Assembly: GCF_001552215.1 (NCBI RefSeq)
Contig: NZ_BCQT01000002.1
Location: forward strand, 124,001 to 188,000
DNA from: Actinomadura macra NBRC 14102
GTDB taxonomy: Bacteria; Actinomycetota; Actinomycetes; Streptosporangiales; Streptosporangiaceae
Reading direction: 5' to 3'
Length of the DNA: 64,000 bases
In this document: positions 8,851 to 17,831 of the stretch, one piece after another
Numbering within the stretch: the first letter of the stretch is position 1
Layout: every line of letters begins with the position of its first letter
Made by a program: the position numbers and the translations under genes
Notes under the pieces: model-generated
Seen by the model: the letters and a program-made list of their open reading frames with translations, nothing else
Databases searched by the model: none
What the model was told of the DNA's origin: nothing

Positions 8851-10299
8851 TCAAGAGCTCGCCTCCTGAACAGCGGCGGTGGCGGGGGCCTGGACCGGCG
8901 CGACGGGCTCCAGGACGCGGGCGCGGAGGCTGAACGCGGTGACCAGGGCGGCGAGCAGCGCCGCGGCGAAGGGGACGGCCAGCGCCGCCCGGAGCGCGCC
9001 GATCCCGCCGTCGCCCAGGGCACCGCCGTCGAGCGCCGCGACCTGAACGGCGGTCACCGCCGACAGCCCGAGCGCCGTACCGAACTGGATCGCCGTGTAC
9101 AGCAGCCCACCCGCCAGACCGTGCTCACTTTCGTGGACGCCCTCGGTGGCGGCCATCGTCAGCGGCCCGTAGGCCAAGGTGAAGGCCGCCCCCAGCAGCG
9201 TCATGATCGGGAGCATGAGGGCGTAGTCCCAGTCCAGGCCGAGCGGCAGGAACAACCCGTACGCAATGGCCGCGAGGACGAGCCCGGCGAACAGGACCCG
9301 AACGTTGCCGTAGCGGTGCACCAACCGCGGGGTGAGGGTCGGCGCGAGGACGGTGTCGATGGCGAGGACGAGCATGGCCAGGCCGGTCTGCCAGGTCGTC
9401 CAGCCGCGCAGTTCCTGGAAGTACAGCGTCATCAGGAACTGGAACCCCGCGAACGCGCCGAGGAACAACAGCGCGCTCACGTCCGTCCGCACCAGGGTGG
9501 CCGACCGGAAGACGCCGAACCGAACGAGCGGGCTCGTGGACCTGCGCTCGACCACCACGAACGCCGCGAGGAGCGCCAGCCCGCCCGTGAGGACGCCCGC
9601 GGTGAGCGCGGCTCCGTCGCCGGGCCTCTCCAGCCGGACGACCCCGTACACCAGCAGCAGCATCGCACCGGTGATGCTGAACGCGCCGACGAGATCGAAC
9701 CCGCCCCGGGCGCCCGGATAGTCGCCGTCCGGCTCCGTGACCAGCGGGATCGCCGCGGCCAGGATGAGCGCCGAGAGGATCACCGGAGCGAAGAACACCC
9801 AGCGCCAGCCGAGCGCGGTCAGCAGCCCGCCGGCGACGAGGCCGAGCGAGTAACCGCCGGCGGCCAGTCCCGCGTAGAGCCCGAGCGCCCTGGTCCGCGC
9901 GGGCCCGGCCGGGAACATGGCCGTGACGAGCGCGAGGCCCGCGGGCGCCATGAACGCCGAGGCGACCCCGGTGACGAACCGGGCGATCAGCAGCATCCAG
10001 CCCTCCGTCGCGAACCCGCCGAGCCCCGAGAACAGCAGGAAGACGACCAGCCAGGTGAGAAAGACGCGGCGGCGGCCCAGCAGGTCGGCGGCGCGCCCGC
10101 CCAGCAGCATGAACCCGCCGTACCCGAGCACGTAGGCGCTGATGACACCGCTGAGCATCCCCGTCGACAGCCCCAGGTCCGCCCTGATCGACGGCAGCGC
10201 GATGTTGAGCATCGCCACGTCGATCCCCTCCAGGAACACCGCGCCGCACAGCACGAGCAATGACGCCCAGGCACGTCCGCCGGACGCGGATGAGGACAT
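8851..10299 (-). CDS. DHA2-family multidrug exporter (MFS, 14 TM)
   Basis: 482 aa. The ATG at 10299 is preceded by GAGAGGAG; an upstream extension to 10368 is possible but lacks a binding site. The N-terminus carries TM1 motif D (FLEGIDVAMLNIALPSIRADL) and the motif A loop GGRAADLLGRRR, and motif C is represented in TM5, as in EmrB/QacA pumps. Divergent from the HxlR regulator at 10387 with an inverted repeat between them, the usual arrangement for a drug- or aldehyde-inducible pump. Confidence 0.85.
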   Translation of the reverse strand: MSSSASGGRAWASLLVLCGAVFLEGIDVAMLNIALPSIRADLGLSTGMLSGVISAYVLGYGGFMLLGGRAADLLGRRRVFLTWLVVFLLFSGLGGFATEGWMLLIARFVTGVASAFMAPAGLALVTAMFPAGPARTRALGLYAGLAAGGYSLGLVAGGLLTALGWRWVFFAPVILSALILAAAIPLVTEPDGDYPGARGGFDLVGAFSITGAMLLLVYGVVRLERPGDGAALTAGVLTGGLALLAAFVVVERRSTSPLVRFGVFRSATLVRTDVSALLFLGAFAGFQFLMTLYFQELRGWTTWQTGLAMLVLAIDTVLAPTLTPRLVHRYGNVRVLFAGLVLAAIAYGLFLPLGLDWDYALMLPIMTLLGAAFTLAYGPLTMAATEGVHESEHGLAGGLLYTAIQFGTALGLSAVTAVQVAALDGGALGDGGIGALRAALAVPFAAALLAALVTAFSLRARVLEPVAPVQAPATAAVQEASS

Positions 10300-10338
10300 G
10301 TGCCGACTCCTCTCATTGAGGGCCGGTTTCCCTGATGG

Positions 10339-10365
10339 CTGCCGGTTCCCTCTTGTTACCGGCAG
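10339..10365. promoter_or_regulatory. Inverted repeat in the divergent MFS/HxlR promoter region
   Basis: CTGCCGGT (10339-10346) and ACCGGCAG (10358-10365), perfect 8-nt arms 11 nt apart. Arm-centre spacing is about two helical turns, as expected for a dimeric winged-helix regulator; the HxlR protein next door is the natural candidate. Confidence 0.5.
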
Positions 10366-10386
10366 CATCGTCGGTCACCATGAGGC

Positions 10387-10884
10387 ATGGAAGACGGCAC
10401 TTTCGAGTCCCCCGGTTACTGCGGGGATACCGCCCAGGACGAGGACGTCCTCCAGTGGGACACGCGCAATGACTGCGAGGTCCGGCAGATCCTCGACCGC
10501 ATCGCGGACAAATGGTCACTGCTCGTCATCGCGCTGCTCGACCAGCGCTCGCTGCGCTTCACCGAACTGCGCCGCCGGATCGACGGGATCAGCCAGCGGA
10601 TGCTCACCCGCACGCTGCGGCACCTGGAGCGCGACGGTCTCGTGAGCCGCACCGTCCACCCGACCGTCCCGCCGCGCGTCGACTACGCCCTCACGACGAT
10701 GGGCGCGACCCTGCACGAGACGATCCGCTCTCTGGTCGTCTGGACGGAAACGCACCAGAACGCGATAGCCGCCGCCCGAGCGGCCTACGACACCCGCATC
10801 GCGGCGGAGCAGAAGGCCGCCGAGCAGGAAGCCGCCGAGCGCGACGCCATCGCCCGCGAGGCCCTGACCCCCAGCACCGGATAG
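10387..10884 (+). CDS. HxlR-family transcriptional regulator
   Basis: 165 aa. The winged helix-turn-helix occupies about residues 30-120: ILDRIADKWSLLVI, then LRFTELRRRIDGISQRMLTRTLR (recognition helix) and a DGLVSRTVHPTVPPRVDY wing, all diagnostic of HxlR. One Cys (NDC at about residue 30) precedes the domain, the position used for redox or electrophile sensing in relatives such as YodB, and a second lies in the N-terminal YCGD. The C-terminal 35 residues are an unusual Ala/Glu-rich helix. It probably represses the divergent exporter. Confidence 0.85.
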   Translation: MEDGTFESPGYCGDTAQDEDVLQWDTRNDCEVRQILDRIADKWSLLVIALLDQRSLRFTELRRRIDGISQRMLTRTLRHLERDGLVSRTVHPTVPPRVDYALTTMGATLHETIRSLVVWTETHQNAIAAARAAYDTRIAAEQKAAEQEAAERDAIAREALTPSTG

Positions 10885-11204
10885 CGGGCCGGAGGCGATC
10901 GGACCGGAAGCCGGGCAGCGCATCCGAGACAATCTGGGGAGCTCCCCGCTTTACGTCCGATGTTTTCGGCGGACCACCCCGGAGCGGAGGAAAGCGTCTA
11001 CGTAACGGCGGGGGTGGACGGTGCGCTGCGGTCCATCTCGTCTACCGGCGATCAAGCCGCGCTCAGGCCACGACCTGGCCGGGCGTACGCCCAGGTCACC
11101 GTGCTGCTCTCGCCTCCCGCGACGACGGCGGACGTCGCGGCCCGCGGTGAAACGGCCGGCATGCCGGATCACCGACCGAGACGAGAGCTGCCGAGGAGAA
11201 ATCG
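10885..11204. other. 320-nt intergenic region
   Basis: No gene is supported. A perfect 12-nt palindrome GGGGAGCTCCCC at 10936-10947 follows the regulator gene and may be a weak terminator or restriction-like motif by chance. The open frames across 10960-11350 have no ribosome binding site and no recognisable family. Confidence 0.4.
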
Positions 11205-11489
11205 ATGCCCCCGTTCGATGAGCTGCCACCCGCCCGCAGGTACGGGCCGCTGGACTCGCTCTACGCCGCGCTGCGCCGCCGCGCCCCGCAGGTGTCCGCC
11301 CAGCCACCCACGGACGGCCTGCGCGTCGGCTACCGGAACCGGACGGCGCTGATCGTCTGGGACGCGGACGTCGAACTGTACGTGTGGACGTCCGGCGCGG
11401 ACGGCGGTCAGCTCGACCGGGACGCCGAGAAGGCGGCCGAACAGATCGCGTGGACGCTCGGCGCGCCGGCGAGCCCCACCCCCTCTTAG
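11205..11489 (+). CDS. Small conserved hypothetical protein
   Basis: 94 aa. ATG is preceded by GAGGAGA at good distance. The product is soluble, starts PPFDELPPARRYGPLDSLY, and has a central beta-rich segment (LIVWDADVELYVWTSG) followed by an acidic helix ending in a Pro/Ser tail. No catalytic motif is visible. It sits alone, convergent with the recR operon. I do not recognise a characterised family. Confidence 0.65.
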   Translation: MPPFDELPPARRYGPLDSLYAALRRRAPQVSAQPPTDGLRVGYRNRTALIVWDADVELYVWTSGADGGQLDRDAEKAAEQIAWTLGAPASPTPS

Positions 11490-11661
11490 ACGGAACCCGG
11501 CTGGCGCGGCCCGTCCTAGACGAGGATGGGCCAGCGCCAGCACCGTCTCGGTCGTCGGGGTGGTGGTGAGCACGAAGACCGGCCGGTCCCAGGCACCGCC
11601 GTTGCCGCCCTGAACCGCAGGCGCCCGATCAGCTGACCGGTGGATCGAACGGCCGCTCAGA

Positions 11662-12207
11662 TCAGGCCGTGGCGGCTTCCTGGGCGACGTCCAAACGGGC
11701 GTTGGCGACCACGGCGTGCAGTGCTCGGAGCGCGGCGCCGGCGTGGTTGCCCCAGTGGTTGAAGTACGAGTACTGCCACCACCAGAGCGCCTCCAGCGCA
11801 TGGTCCTGCTGGTAGTGCCGCAGACCATGGACAAGATCGCTGGCCACGTCCACCAGGTCGTCCGACAGCCGATAGGCGGTGGGTTCGGTGTCCTTGTAGG
11901 GGTCGAAGACCTCGACGTACTCGTCCAGCGCGGCGAGCCGTTCGGCAAGGCCCTGGCGGACGGCGTCGAGGTCCGGGTCGTCGCCGACCTCGGGCTCCCA
12001 GTTGTCGGGCAGGATCACGTCAGCGCTGGCGCCGAGCTGCGCGCCGGCCAGGATGACCTGCGACACCTCCAGCAGGAGCAGCGGGACGGTGTGCGTCCCG
12101 CCATCGCCCCGCGCGACCGCCTCCAGCCCGTTCAGGTAGTTGTCCACGTGGCGCGCCACGTGTTCGGCGAGGACGTTCCAGTCCTGCGGGCTGTTGGTGT
12201 CAGACAT
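11662..12207 (-). CDS. DUF5063 domain protein
   Basis: 181 aa, acidic, helical, rich in Trp and His near the end ([25 protein letters not shown]). Its ATG overlaps the end of recR by 8 nt, so it is translationally coupled. DUF5063 proteins follow recR in many actinobacteria, which fixes the identity; their function is not established. No signal peptide or membrane segment. Confidence 0.8.
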   Translation of the reverse strand: MSDTNSPQDWNVLAEHVARHVDNYLNGLEAVARGDGGTHTVPLLLLEVSQVILAGAQLGASADVILPDNWEPEVGDDPDLDAVRQGLAERLAALDEYVEVFDPYKDTEPTAYRLSDDLVDVASDLVHGLRHYQQDHALEALWWWQYSYFNHWGNHAGAALRALHAVVANARLDVAQEAATA

Positions 12208-12799
12208 CGAGCAGCCTCCGTCCTTCGAATGCGCGGCCCAACGTCACCTCGTCGGCGTATTCAAGGTCGCCACCCACCGGCAGGCCGCTGGCCAGACGGG
12301 TGACCGTGAGGCCCATGGGCTTCACCAACCGGGCGAGATACGTGGCGGTCGCCTCGCCCTCCAGGTTCGGGTCGGTCGCAAGGATCAATTCGGTCACCGT
12401 ACCGTCCGCGAGGCGCTGCATCAGCTCGCGGATGCGCAGGTCGTCCGGGCCGACGCCCTCGATCGGGCTGATCGCGCCGCCCAGCACGTGGTAACGGCCG
12501 CGGAACTCGCGGGTCTTCTCGATCGCGACGACGTCCTTGGACTCCTCCACCACGCAGATCACCTGCGGGTCGCGGCGGACGTCACGACAGATCCGGCATT
12601 CCTCTTCTTCTGCGACGTTCCCGCACGTCTTGCAGAAGCGGACCTTGTCCTTGACCTCCTTGAGCGCCTTGCCCAGCCGTTCGACGTCGGCAGGGTCGGC
12701 GGAAAGGAGATGGAAGGCGATCCGCTGCGCGCTCTTGGGGCCGACGCCGGGCAACCTGCCCAGCTCGTCGATGAGGTTCTGAACCACCCCTTCGTACAA
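12200..12799 (-). CDS. recR: Recombination mediator RecR
   Basis: 199 aa, normal length. The start is a TTG with GGAAGG six nt upstream. An N-terminal helix-hairpin-helix ([23 protein letters not shown]), a four-cysteine zinc finger (CKTC...CRIC near residues 57-72) and the Toprim domain ([21 protein letters not shown]) are all intact. RecR works with RecO/RecF to load RecA at gaps. Forms a minus-strand unit with the upstream YbaB gene and downstream DUF5063 gene. Confidence 0.96.
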   Translation of the reverse strand: MYEGVVQNLIDELGRLPGVGPKSAQRIAFHLLSADPADVERLGKALKEVKDKVRFCKTCGNVAEEEECRICRDVRRDPQVICVVEESKDVVAIEKTREFRGRYHVLGGAISPIEGVGPDDLRIRELMQRLADGTVTELILATDPNLEGEATATYLARLVKPMGLTVTRLASGLPVGGDLEYADEVTLGRAFEGRRLLDV

Positions 12800-12873
12800 C
12801 GGACCCTTCCTTTCGTCGCGTTCGACTGCCTTCTACGGTGGCGGTTCGCGGTACGTCCCGTCCACCGGGCCGG

Positions 12874-13374
12874 TCAGGTGCCGGACCCGCCGCCACCACC
12901 GGCTTCACCCGTTCCGCCGGACCCACCGCTACCGCTGCCACCACCGGTTCCGCCGGTTCCGCCGCCGAGGCCGGGGAAGCCACCGGGGAGCCCGCCGGGC
13001 ATTCCGGGCGGCATCTCGCCACCGCCGATGCCGGGCATGCCGCCGCCGAGACCACCGAGGCCCGCGGTGAGCGGGCCCATCTTCTCCTGCTGGAGCTCGC
13101 GCGCCTCCCGGGACGCGTCACGGATCGCGGCCAGCACCAGGTCGGCGATCGTCTCGGCCGTGTCGGCCGGGTCGTCGGGATCGATGGCCTTCGGGTCGAT
13201 CGACAGACCCGTGACCTCGCCCTCACCGTTCACCGTCGCGGTGACGAGCCCGCCTCCCGCGGTGCCCTTCACCTCGGCCTCCGCGAGCTCGCGCTGCGCG
13301 GTGAAGAGCTGCTCCTGGACGGCCTGGGCCTGCTGGAGCAGTTCCTGGATGTTCAACTGACCACCGGGTTCCAC
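12874..13374 (-). CDS. YbaB/EbfC nucleoid-associated protein with a glycine-rich tail
   Basis: 166 aa from a GTG with GGAGAG upstream. Residues 1-100 are the YbaB fold ([16 protein letters not shown], then [18 protein letters not shown]), a DNA-binding dimer. Residues beyond about 103 form a low-complexity tail of Gly, Pro, Met and Ser with repeats such as [10 protein letters not shown] and GGTGGTGGG; most YbaB proteins end near 105-115. Located between dnaX and recR as is usual in bacteria. The tail is probably disordered. Confidence 0.92.
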   Translation of the reverse strand: MEPGGQLNIQELLQQAQAVQEQLFTAQRELAEAEVKGTAGGGLVTATVNGEGEVTGLSIDPKAIDPDDPADTAETIADLVLAAIRDASREARELQQEKMGPLTAGLGGLGGGMPGIGGGEMPPGMPGGLPGGFPGLGGGTGGTGGGSGSGGSGGTGEAGGGGGSGT

Positions 13375-13508
13375 CGTGCTCTCCTTGTTCCGGCCCTCGC
13401 CGGGCCTTCGGTATGGGCGACCCGCCGATCACCGGACGTCCGTCCTCACGAGACTACGGGTTCCGCCCGGGATGCGGTACGTCCGGGCAGTCGGTGCACC
13501 GACTCCGC

Positions 13509-15809
13509 TCAGGAGTTGTCGATCTCTTTGATGATCTGTCCGCCCAGCTCGCGCTGGATGAGCGCCATCCCGTTCATCTCCGCCTCGTTGCCCTCGGCGT
13601 CGGCGTCGCCCTCGGGGTCGACCTCGTCGCTCTCGTCCACGGGAGAGGGTTCCGGGGGTGGCGGAGGCTCGTCCGGCGGCGGGGGCAGCGGCCCCGGGTC
13701 CTGGCTGGCCGCCGACTGCGCCGGCTTGGGCGCGGATGGCCGGCTCTGCGGCGCGCTGGGCTGTGCGGACGGCGTCGGGGGCCGCGAGGTGGGGGCGGCG
13801 GACGCGCTCCCGAATCCGGACGAGGACGCCGTCCCGAACCCGCCGCCGGGCCCTGAACGGGAGGCTTGCCCTCCACCTCCGCCGCCACGGGGTGCGCCTC
13901 CGGGGTTCGAGCCGCCCCGTCCACCCGCCGGGGGCGCGCCGCCGACCACGGTCTCGATGCGCCAGTCGACACCGAGACGCTCCTTGAACACCTCAAGAAG
14001 GATCACGTCGCGGTTACCGTTGACGAAGCCGAGCCGAGATCCCTCGGCGTCGAACGAGAGGGTCAGGATCCGCCCTTCGAGCGAGACGGGCCGCACCCCG
14101 GACATGATCACCATCCAGGTGGCGCGGCTCTTCTGCTTAACCGCCTCGACGATGTCCGGCCAGTACTGCTGGATGGTGGCCACGTCCATCCCTCCGCCAG
14201 AGGCGGCAGGGGCGGAGGCGGTTGCGGCAGAAGCGGCGGCCGCGGGGGCGGAGTGTGCGGCGGCAGACGGCGCGGCGGGGGAAGGGTGCGCAGAGGGGGC
14301 AGCCGACGCGGCGGCAGGCGACGCGGCGGCTTGGCGCGATGCGCCGCCCGGCCCACCAGCCGAGCGGTTATCCACAGAACCGCGTTCCGCTTCCGAAGAC
14401 GCCCCGGGACGGTTGACACTGGAAGTGGGGTCGCCCCCCTGGGCGGGCGGGGGTTGTTCCGCTGGCCTTTGCTCCTGCTGCCCCCCTGAAGCAGCGGTGT
14501 TTTGCCGCTGCCCGGCCTCAGCGGGCGGGGCCGATGCCGCAGGCGCCCTCGACGCGACGGGCGGCGGGGCGGGCGGCGGGGCGGCCGGTGCAGGCGGCGC
14601 CTGCTGGAAGGCAGGGGCCATACCGCCACCGCCGCCGCCGAGACCGCCCTGGGTGGCTTGGCGTTCCAGCCGGTCGAGGCGAGCGAACATGGACGCCTCG
14701 TCCTCGTAGGCCGCTGGCAGGAGGATCCGCGCGCTGATGAGTTCCAGCAGCAGCCGCGGGGACGTGGCGCCGCGCATCTCCGTCAGCCCGGTGTGCAGCA
14801 GGTCCGCCGCGCGTGTCAGCTCGCCGGGTCCCATGGACGCGGCCTGCCGCCGCATCTGTTCCAGCTCGTCCGTCGGAACGTTCAGCAGCCCCGTCCCGCC
14901 CGCCTCTGGAACGTTCGACAGGATCACCAGGTCGCGGACGCGCTCCAGCAGGTCCGCGGTGAATCTGCGCGGATCCTGACCGCTCTCGACGACCCGGTCG
15001 ATCGCGGCGAACACGGCGGCGCCGTCCCTGGCGGCGAAGGCGGCGATCACCTCGTCCAGCAGCGCGGAATCGGTGTAGCCGAGCAGCGAGACGGCCCGCG
15101 TGTAGGTGATGCCCTGCTCGTCCGACCCGGCGAGGAGCTGGTCCAGGATCGACAGCGTGTCGCGGGCGGAACCCGCGCCTGCCCGGACGGCCAGGGGCAG
15201 CGCCGAAGCCTCGTAGGGGACGTCCTCGGACTTCAGGATCTCCTCGACCAGCTCTTGCAGGACACCGGGCGGGATCAGCCGGAACGGGTAGTGGTGGGTT
15301 CGGGACCGGATCGTCCCGATGACCTTCTCCGGCTCGGTGGTCGCGAAGACGAACTTCAGGTGCGGCGGAGGCTCCTCGACGAGCTTCAGCAGCGCGTTGA
15401 AGCCCTCGCGGGTGACCATGTGCGCCTCGTCGATGATGTACACCTTGAAGCGCGCCGAGACCGGCGCGAAGAACGCACGTTCGCGTAGGTCACGAGCATC
15501 GTCCACACCTCCGTGCGAGGCCGCGTCGATCTCGATGACGTCGATGTGCCCGGTCCCCGACGGGCCGAGCGCGACACACGAGTCGCATTTGCCGCACGGG
15601 TCGGGAGTCGGCCCTTCCTCGCAGTTGAGCGAGCGGGCGAGGATACGGGCGCTGGACGTCTTGCCGCAGCCGCGCGGACCGCTGAACAGGTACGCATGGT
15701 TGATCCGGCCGTTGCGCAGCGCCTGCTGCAGGGGCTCGGCGACGTGCTCCTGCCCCTTCAGCTCGGCGAACGTCGCTGGCCGGTACTTGCGGTACAGAGC
15801 CAGACTCAT
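13509..15809 (-). CDS. dnaX: DNA polymerase III subunit gamma/tau
   Basis: 766 aa from ATG 15809 (GGGAGGG about 10 nt upstream; MSLALYRKYRP is the conserved start). Walker A GPRGCGKTS, four-Cys zinc module (CEEGPTPDPCGKCDSC), Walker B IIDEAHM and sensor 1 ATTEPEK are present in order, followed by the clamp-loader lid and collar. A long Pro/Ala/Gly-rich linker (about 420-570) precedes a conserved C-terminal block with YWPDIVEAVKQKSRATWM (tau domain V-like) and a second disordered acidic/Pro-rich tail. No slippery A6 site is seen, so a separate gamma form by frameshifting is not indicated. Confidence 0.95.
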   Translation of the reverse strand: MSLALYRKYRPATFAELKGQEHVAEPLQQALRNGRINHAYLFSGPRGCGKTSSARILARSLNCEEGPTPDPCGKCDSCVALGPSGTGHIDVIEIDAASHGGVDDARDLRERAFFAPVSARFKVYIIDEAHMVTREGFNALLKLVEEPPPHLKFVFATTEPEKVIGTIRSRTHHYPFRLIPPGVLQELVEEILKSEDVPYEASALPLAVRAGAGSARDTLSILDQLLAGSDEQGITYTRAVSLLGYTDSALLDEVIAAFAARDGAAVFAAIDRVVESGQDPRRFTADLLERVRDLVILSNVPEAGGTGLLNVPTDELEQMRRQAASMGPGELTRAADLLHTGLTEMRGATSPRLLLELISARILLPAAYEDEASMFARLDRLERQATQGGLGGGGGGMAPAFQQAPPAPAAPPPAPPPVASRAPAASAPPAEAGQRQNTAASGGQQEQRPAEQPPPAQGGDPTSSVNRPGASSEAERGSVDNRSAGGPGGASRQAAASPAAASAAPSAHPSPAAPSAAAHSAPAAAASAATASAPAASGGGMDVATIQQYWPDIVEAVKQKSRATWMVIMSGVRPVSLEGRILTLSFDAEGSRLGFVNGNRDVILLEVFKERLGVDWRIETVVGGAPPAGGRGGSNPGGAPRGGGGGGQASRSGPGGGFGTASSSGFGSASAAPTSRPPTPSAQPSAPQSRPSAPKPAQSAASQDPGPLPPPPDEPPPPPEPSPVDESDEVDPEGDADAEGNEAEMNGMALIQRELGGQIIKEIDNS

Positions 15810-15851
15810 CGGGGGTCCGCCCTCCCTCGAGAAGCAGAGCGTCAGAAGCGA

Positions 15852-15943
15852 AAAGGACCCCCCGCACACCCGCCAGAGCCTGCTTATCCTTGCTGCCTTC
15901 CGGCCCTGGGGAGGTTCACAGGGTGACGCCATGCGAGGGGTCT
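15852..15943 (-). ncRNA. ffs: Signal recognition particle 4.5S RNA
   Basis: The minus strand contains the SRP RNA apical motif CCAGGGCCGGAAGGCAGCAA with the GGTTC/GNAR-type internal loop partner, and closing arms GACCCCTCGCAT (5', rc of 15931-15942) and GTGTGCGGGGGGTC (3'). A T4 tract follows the closing stem (15851-15854), and a TAGACT -10 box lies at 15950-15955. Position just upstream of dnaX is standard for actinobacteria. Confidence 0.93.
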
Positions 15944-16027
15944 GCCTCAGAGTCTATGGCATCCGCACCCCAGAATCGGCCGCAACCACACACCCACGCC
16001 GCAAGACCGCGCCCGCCAGAAGCGAAG

Positions 16028-16070
16028 GCCCCCGCCTCCCTCCGTCCGGGCGGATGAGGGAGGCGGGGGC
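16028..16070 (-). terminator. Strong 15-bp hairpin downstream of the 16126 gene
   Basis: Perfect arms 16028-16042 (GCCCCCGCCTCCCTC) and 16056-16070 with a 13-nt loop. It separates the end of the 16126 gene from the ffs promoter. The U tract is poor, as usual in actinobacteria. Confidence 0.7.
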
Positions 16071-16125
16071 GGGAACGAGAGGGTCCGCCCGTCCCACCTC
16101 ACCGTGAGACGACCCCCTCTGGTGG

Positions 16126-16491
16126 CTATCGCGATCGGTCCCGGAGAAGCCGGTCAACGACCTGCACCGCCTGCGCGACGTCGCCGCAGTGGCACAGGAG
16201 CCCGGCGCGTCCACGCGCGGCCTCGTGGAACCCCCACCGGCCGTCGGGCATGGCCATGACGCACAGGGTCGTGGCGATTTCGGCGCCGTAGACCCGCAGT
16301 AGAGGGACACGGACCGGGATCAGATCGGGGTGGTACGTCTTCACACACCGCCACCCTTGCCGCTCCAGCGCGAGAGCGAGCGTGTCCAGGTGCCCCAGGA
16401 CGGTCTCGCGGTGCCACTCGGTGCGCCATTTCAGGTAGCGAAGGCGGATCATCCGCCGCACCCGGCAGCCCGTCAGCGAAGCTTCGCCCAT
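16126..16491 (-). CDS. Small protein coupled to an RsbW-like ATPase
   Basis: 121 aa; ATG at 16491 with GGAGGGAAGG upstream and a 19-nt overlap with the upstream ATPase gene. The first third is strongly basic (VRRMIRLRYLKWRTEWHRE), followed by a mixed alpha/beta body (VPLLRVYGAEIATTLCVMAM) and LLCHCGD. No known family is recognised. Genes of this size accompany RsbW/AbaA-like ATPases in whiJ-type loci, which suggests a partner role in the same regulatory unit. Confidence 0.7.
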   Translation of the reverse strand: MGEASLTGCRVRRMIRLRYLKWRTEWHRETVLGHLDTLALALERQGWRCVKTYHPDLIPVRVPLLRVYGAEIATTLCVMAMPDGRWGFHEAARGRAGLLCHCGDVAQAVQVVDRLLRDRSR

Positions 16492-16868
16492 GTGACCTTC
16501 CCTCCTTCGTTGAGTGGACGGACGCCCCACGCCTCCACGACCTCCGCCACGAGCCGAAGCCCCCGCCCGGACGTCGCGCCGGGGCTCTCGGGCCGGATCA
16601 CCGGTCGTGCGGGGCCGCCGTCCCATACCTCCACGACCGGACGACCGTCCCGCTCATCGCGAAAGACCCGCACGACGATCGGACCCTCCCCGTGCAGGAA
16701 GCTGTTCGTGACCAGCTCGCACACCACGAGCCGCCCGTCACTGTCGTCGGCGATCCCCCACTCCCGGAACCGCTCGACCAGGAACCGCCGCGCCAACCCC
16801 GGCGCCCGATCAGTGGCATCAAGGACGAGCGGAAGCGGGACCTCTGGGGCGACTGATGTTGCTGGCAT
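16473..16868 (-). CDS. RsbW/AbaA-like HATPase (anti-sigma factor type)
   Basis: 131 aa. The GHKL ATPase fold is shown by the N box CELVTNSFLHG (residues about 50-60), the G1 box VWDGGP and the G2 region SGRGLRLVAEVVEAWGV. Proteins of this short form bind sigma factors or act as orphan regulators in Streptomyces whiJ/abaA-type loci. It is divergent from a broken whiJ-type regulator at 17023 and heads a two-gene minus-strand unit. Confidence 0.85.
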   Translation of the reverse strand: MPATSVAPEVPLPLVLDATDRAPGLARRFLVERFREWGIADDSDGRLVVCELVTNSFLHGEGPIVVRVFRDERDGRPVVEVWDGGPARPVIRPESPGATSGRGLRLVAEVVEAWGVRPLNEGGKVTWAKLR

Positions 16869-16991
16869 GGCTGCGACCTAACGTCTCCGGTTGATCGGCT
16901 CCTATTGAGCCACCAATTGGATGCACAGCGTCACAAAGTGCAGGTGAAGCCTGACAAGTTGGTGTTGGTCAGTTCCCTTGACTTGCTGGCC

Positions 16992-17011
16992 AGTTGAGGG
17001 CCGGTTGAGGG
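16992..17011. promoter_or_regulatory. Direct repeats before the whiJ-type regulator
   Basis: AGTTGAGGG (16992-17000) and GGTTGAGGG (17003-17011) repeat with an 11-bp period, one helical turn, between the divergent ATPase and regulator genes. The second copy also serves as the ribosome binding site region for 17023. Possible operator. Confidence 0.35.
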
Positions 17012-17022
17012 ACGATGAAGTC

Positions 17023-17831
17023 ATGTCGGCGCGACGCACCAAGGCGAAGGTGAGCCCGACTCTGCTTGCCTACGGCCGCAGGCTTCGCAAGTACCGGGAA
17101 GCCAAGGGCTGGTCGCAAGAGAGTGCCGCGAAGCGTGCCAACGACGGGCAGGGAGTGACACCCCAGTACATCGGCATGGGTCGAGACAGGGCGCACGCGC
17201 TGCACCCTTGAGTTTGCCGAGACCATGGACCGCGAGCTTGGCGCGGAGGGGTGCCCTCGTGGAGCTATGGGAGGACCTGGTGAAGGGCACCGCCTTGCCC
17301 ACCTGGTTCGACTGGGTTCCGGTAGAGGGCAGTGCTATGGCACTGGAGAACCGGCAGACCATGCTCGTACACGGACTGCTACAGACGCCCGGCTACGCGT
17401 CTGCCTTGCTCCACGGGAACAACGAAGCCGTCGAAGCGAGGATCAAGCGTCAGGAGATCCTCGCCCGTGAGGATCCACCAGACTGCACGTTCCTGATGGA
17501 TGAGGGCGTCCTCTATCGCGAGGTCGGTGGTCAGGAGGTGATGAGGGAGCAGTTGGAACATCTGTTGCAGCCGCCCACAGACCGGGTCACCGTGCAGGTG
17601 GTTCCCATCAGCGGCGAGCACATCGGCAACGTCGGGTCCTTTACTTGCGCGACGTTGGAAGATCTCACGGAAGTCACCTACGTGGAGACCGTCGCACGTG
17701 GATTCACGATGGGTGAGATCGAAGACATTTCCGAGGTGCGTCGCGCGCTCCGAGAGATACGATCTTTAGCACTACCTGTCGGCCAGTCGGCCGACCTTAT
17801 CCGTAGAACGGTGAAGGAACGATGGACTTGA
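17023..17831 (+). pseudogene. WhiJ-type XRE/DUF5753 regulator split by two +1 frameshifts
   Basis: Frame 1 from ATG 17023 gives the helix-turn-helix (YGRRLRKYREAKGWSQESAAKR) and runs to PQYIGM; the GGG at 17178-17180 then shifts the frame. The middle frame reads VETGRTRCTLEFAETMDREL, the rest of the XRE domain, until the GGGG at 17250-17254. The last frame gives GALVELWEDLVKG and the whole DUF5753 domain to ERWT at 17831. Both interruptions are one extra base in a G run. As written, the gene yields only a 62-residue fragment and an unlinked C-terminal part. Overlaps the following DUF397 gene by 10 nt, as intact homologues do. Real pseudogene or homopolymer sequencing error. Confidence 0.85.

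Noticed and set aside
10936..10947. Perfect palindrome GGGGAGCTCCCC
   Set aside because: Such 12-nt GC palindromes arise often by chance in this composition; no neighbouring signal supports a function.
10960..11352. Open plus-strand frame of about 130 codons starting near the HxlR gene
   Set aside because: No ribosome binding site, no family features, and it overlaps the better-supported small gene at 11205 in another frame.
13509..15809. Possible programmed frameshift in dnaX giving a gamma form
   Set aside because: No A-rich slippery heptamer with a following stop in the -1 frame is visible; GC-rich dnaX genes usually make only tau.
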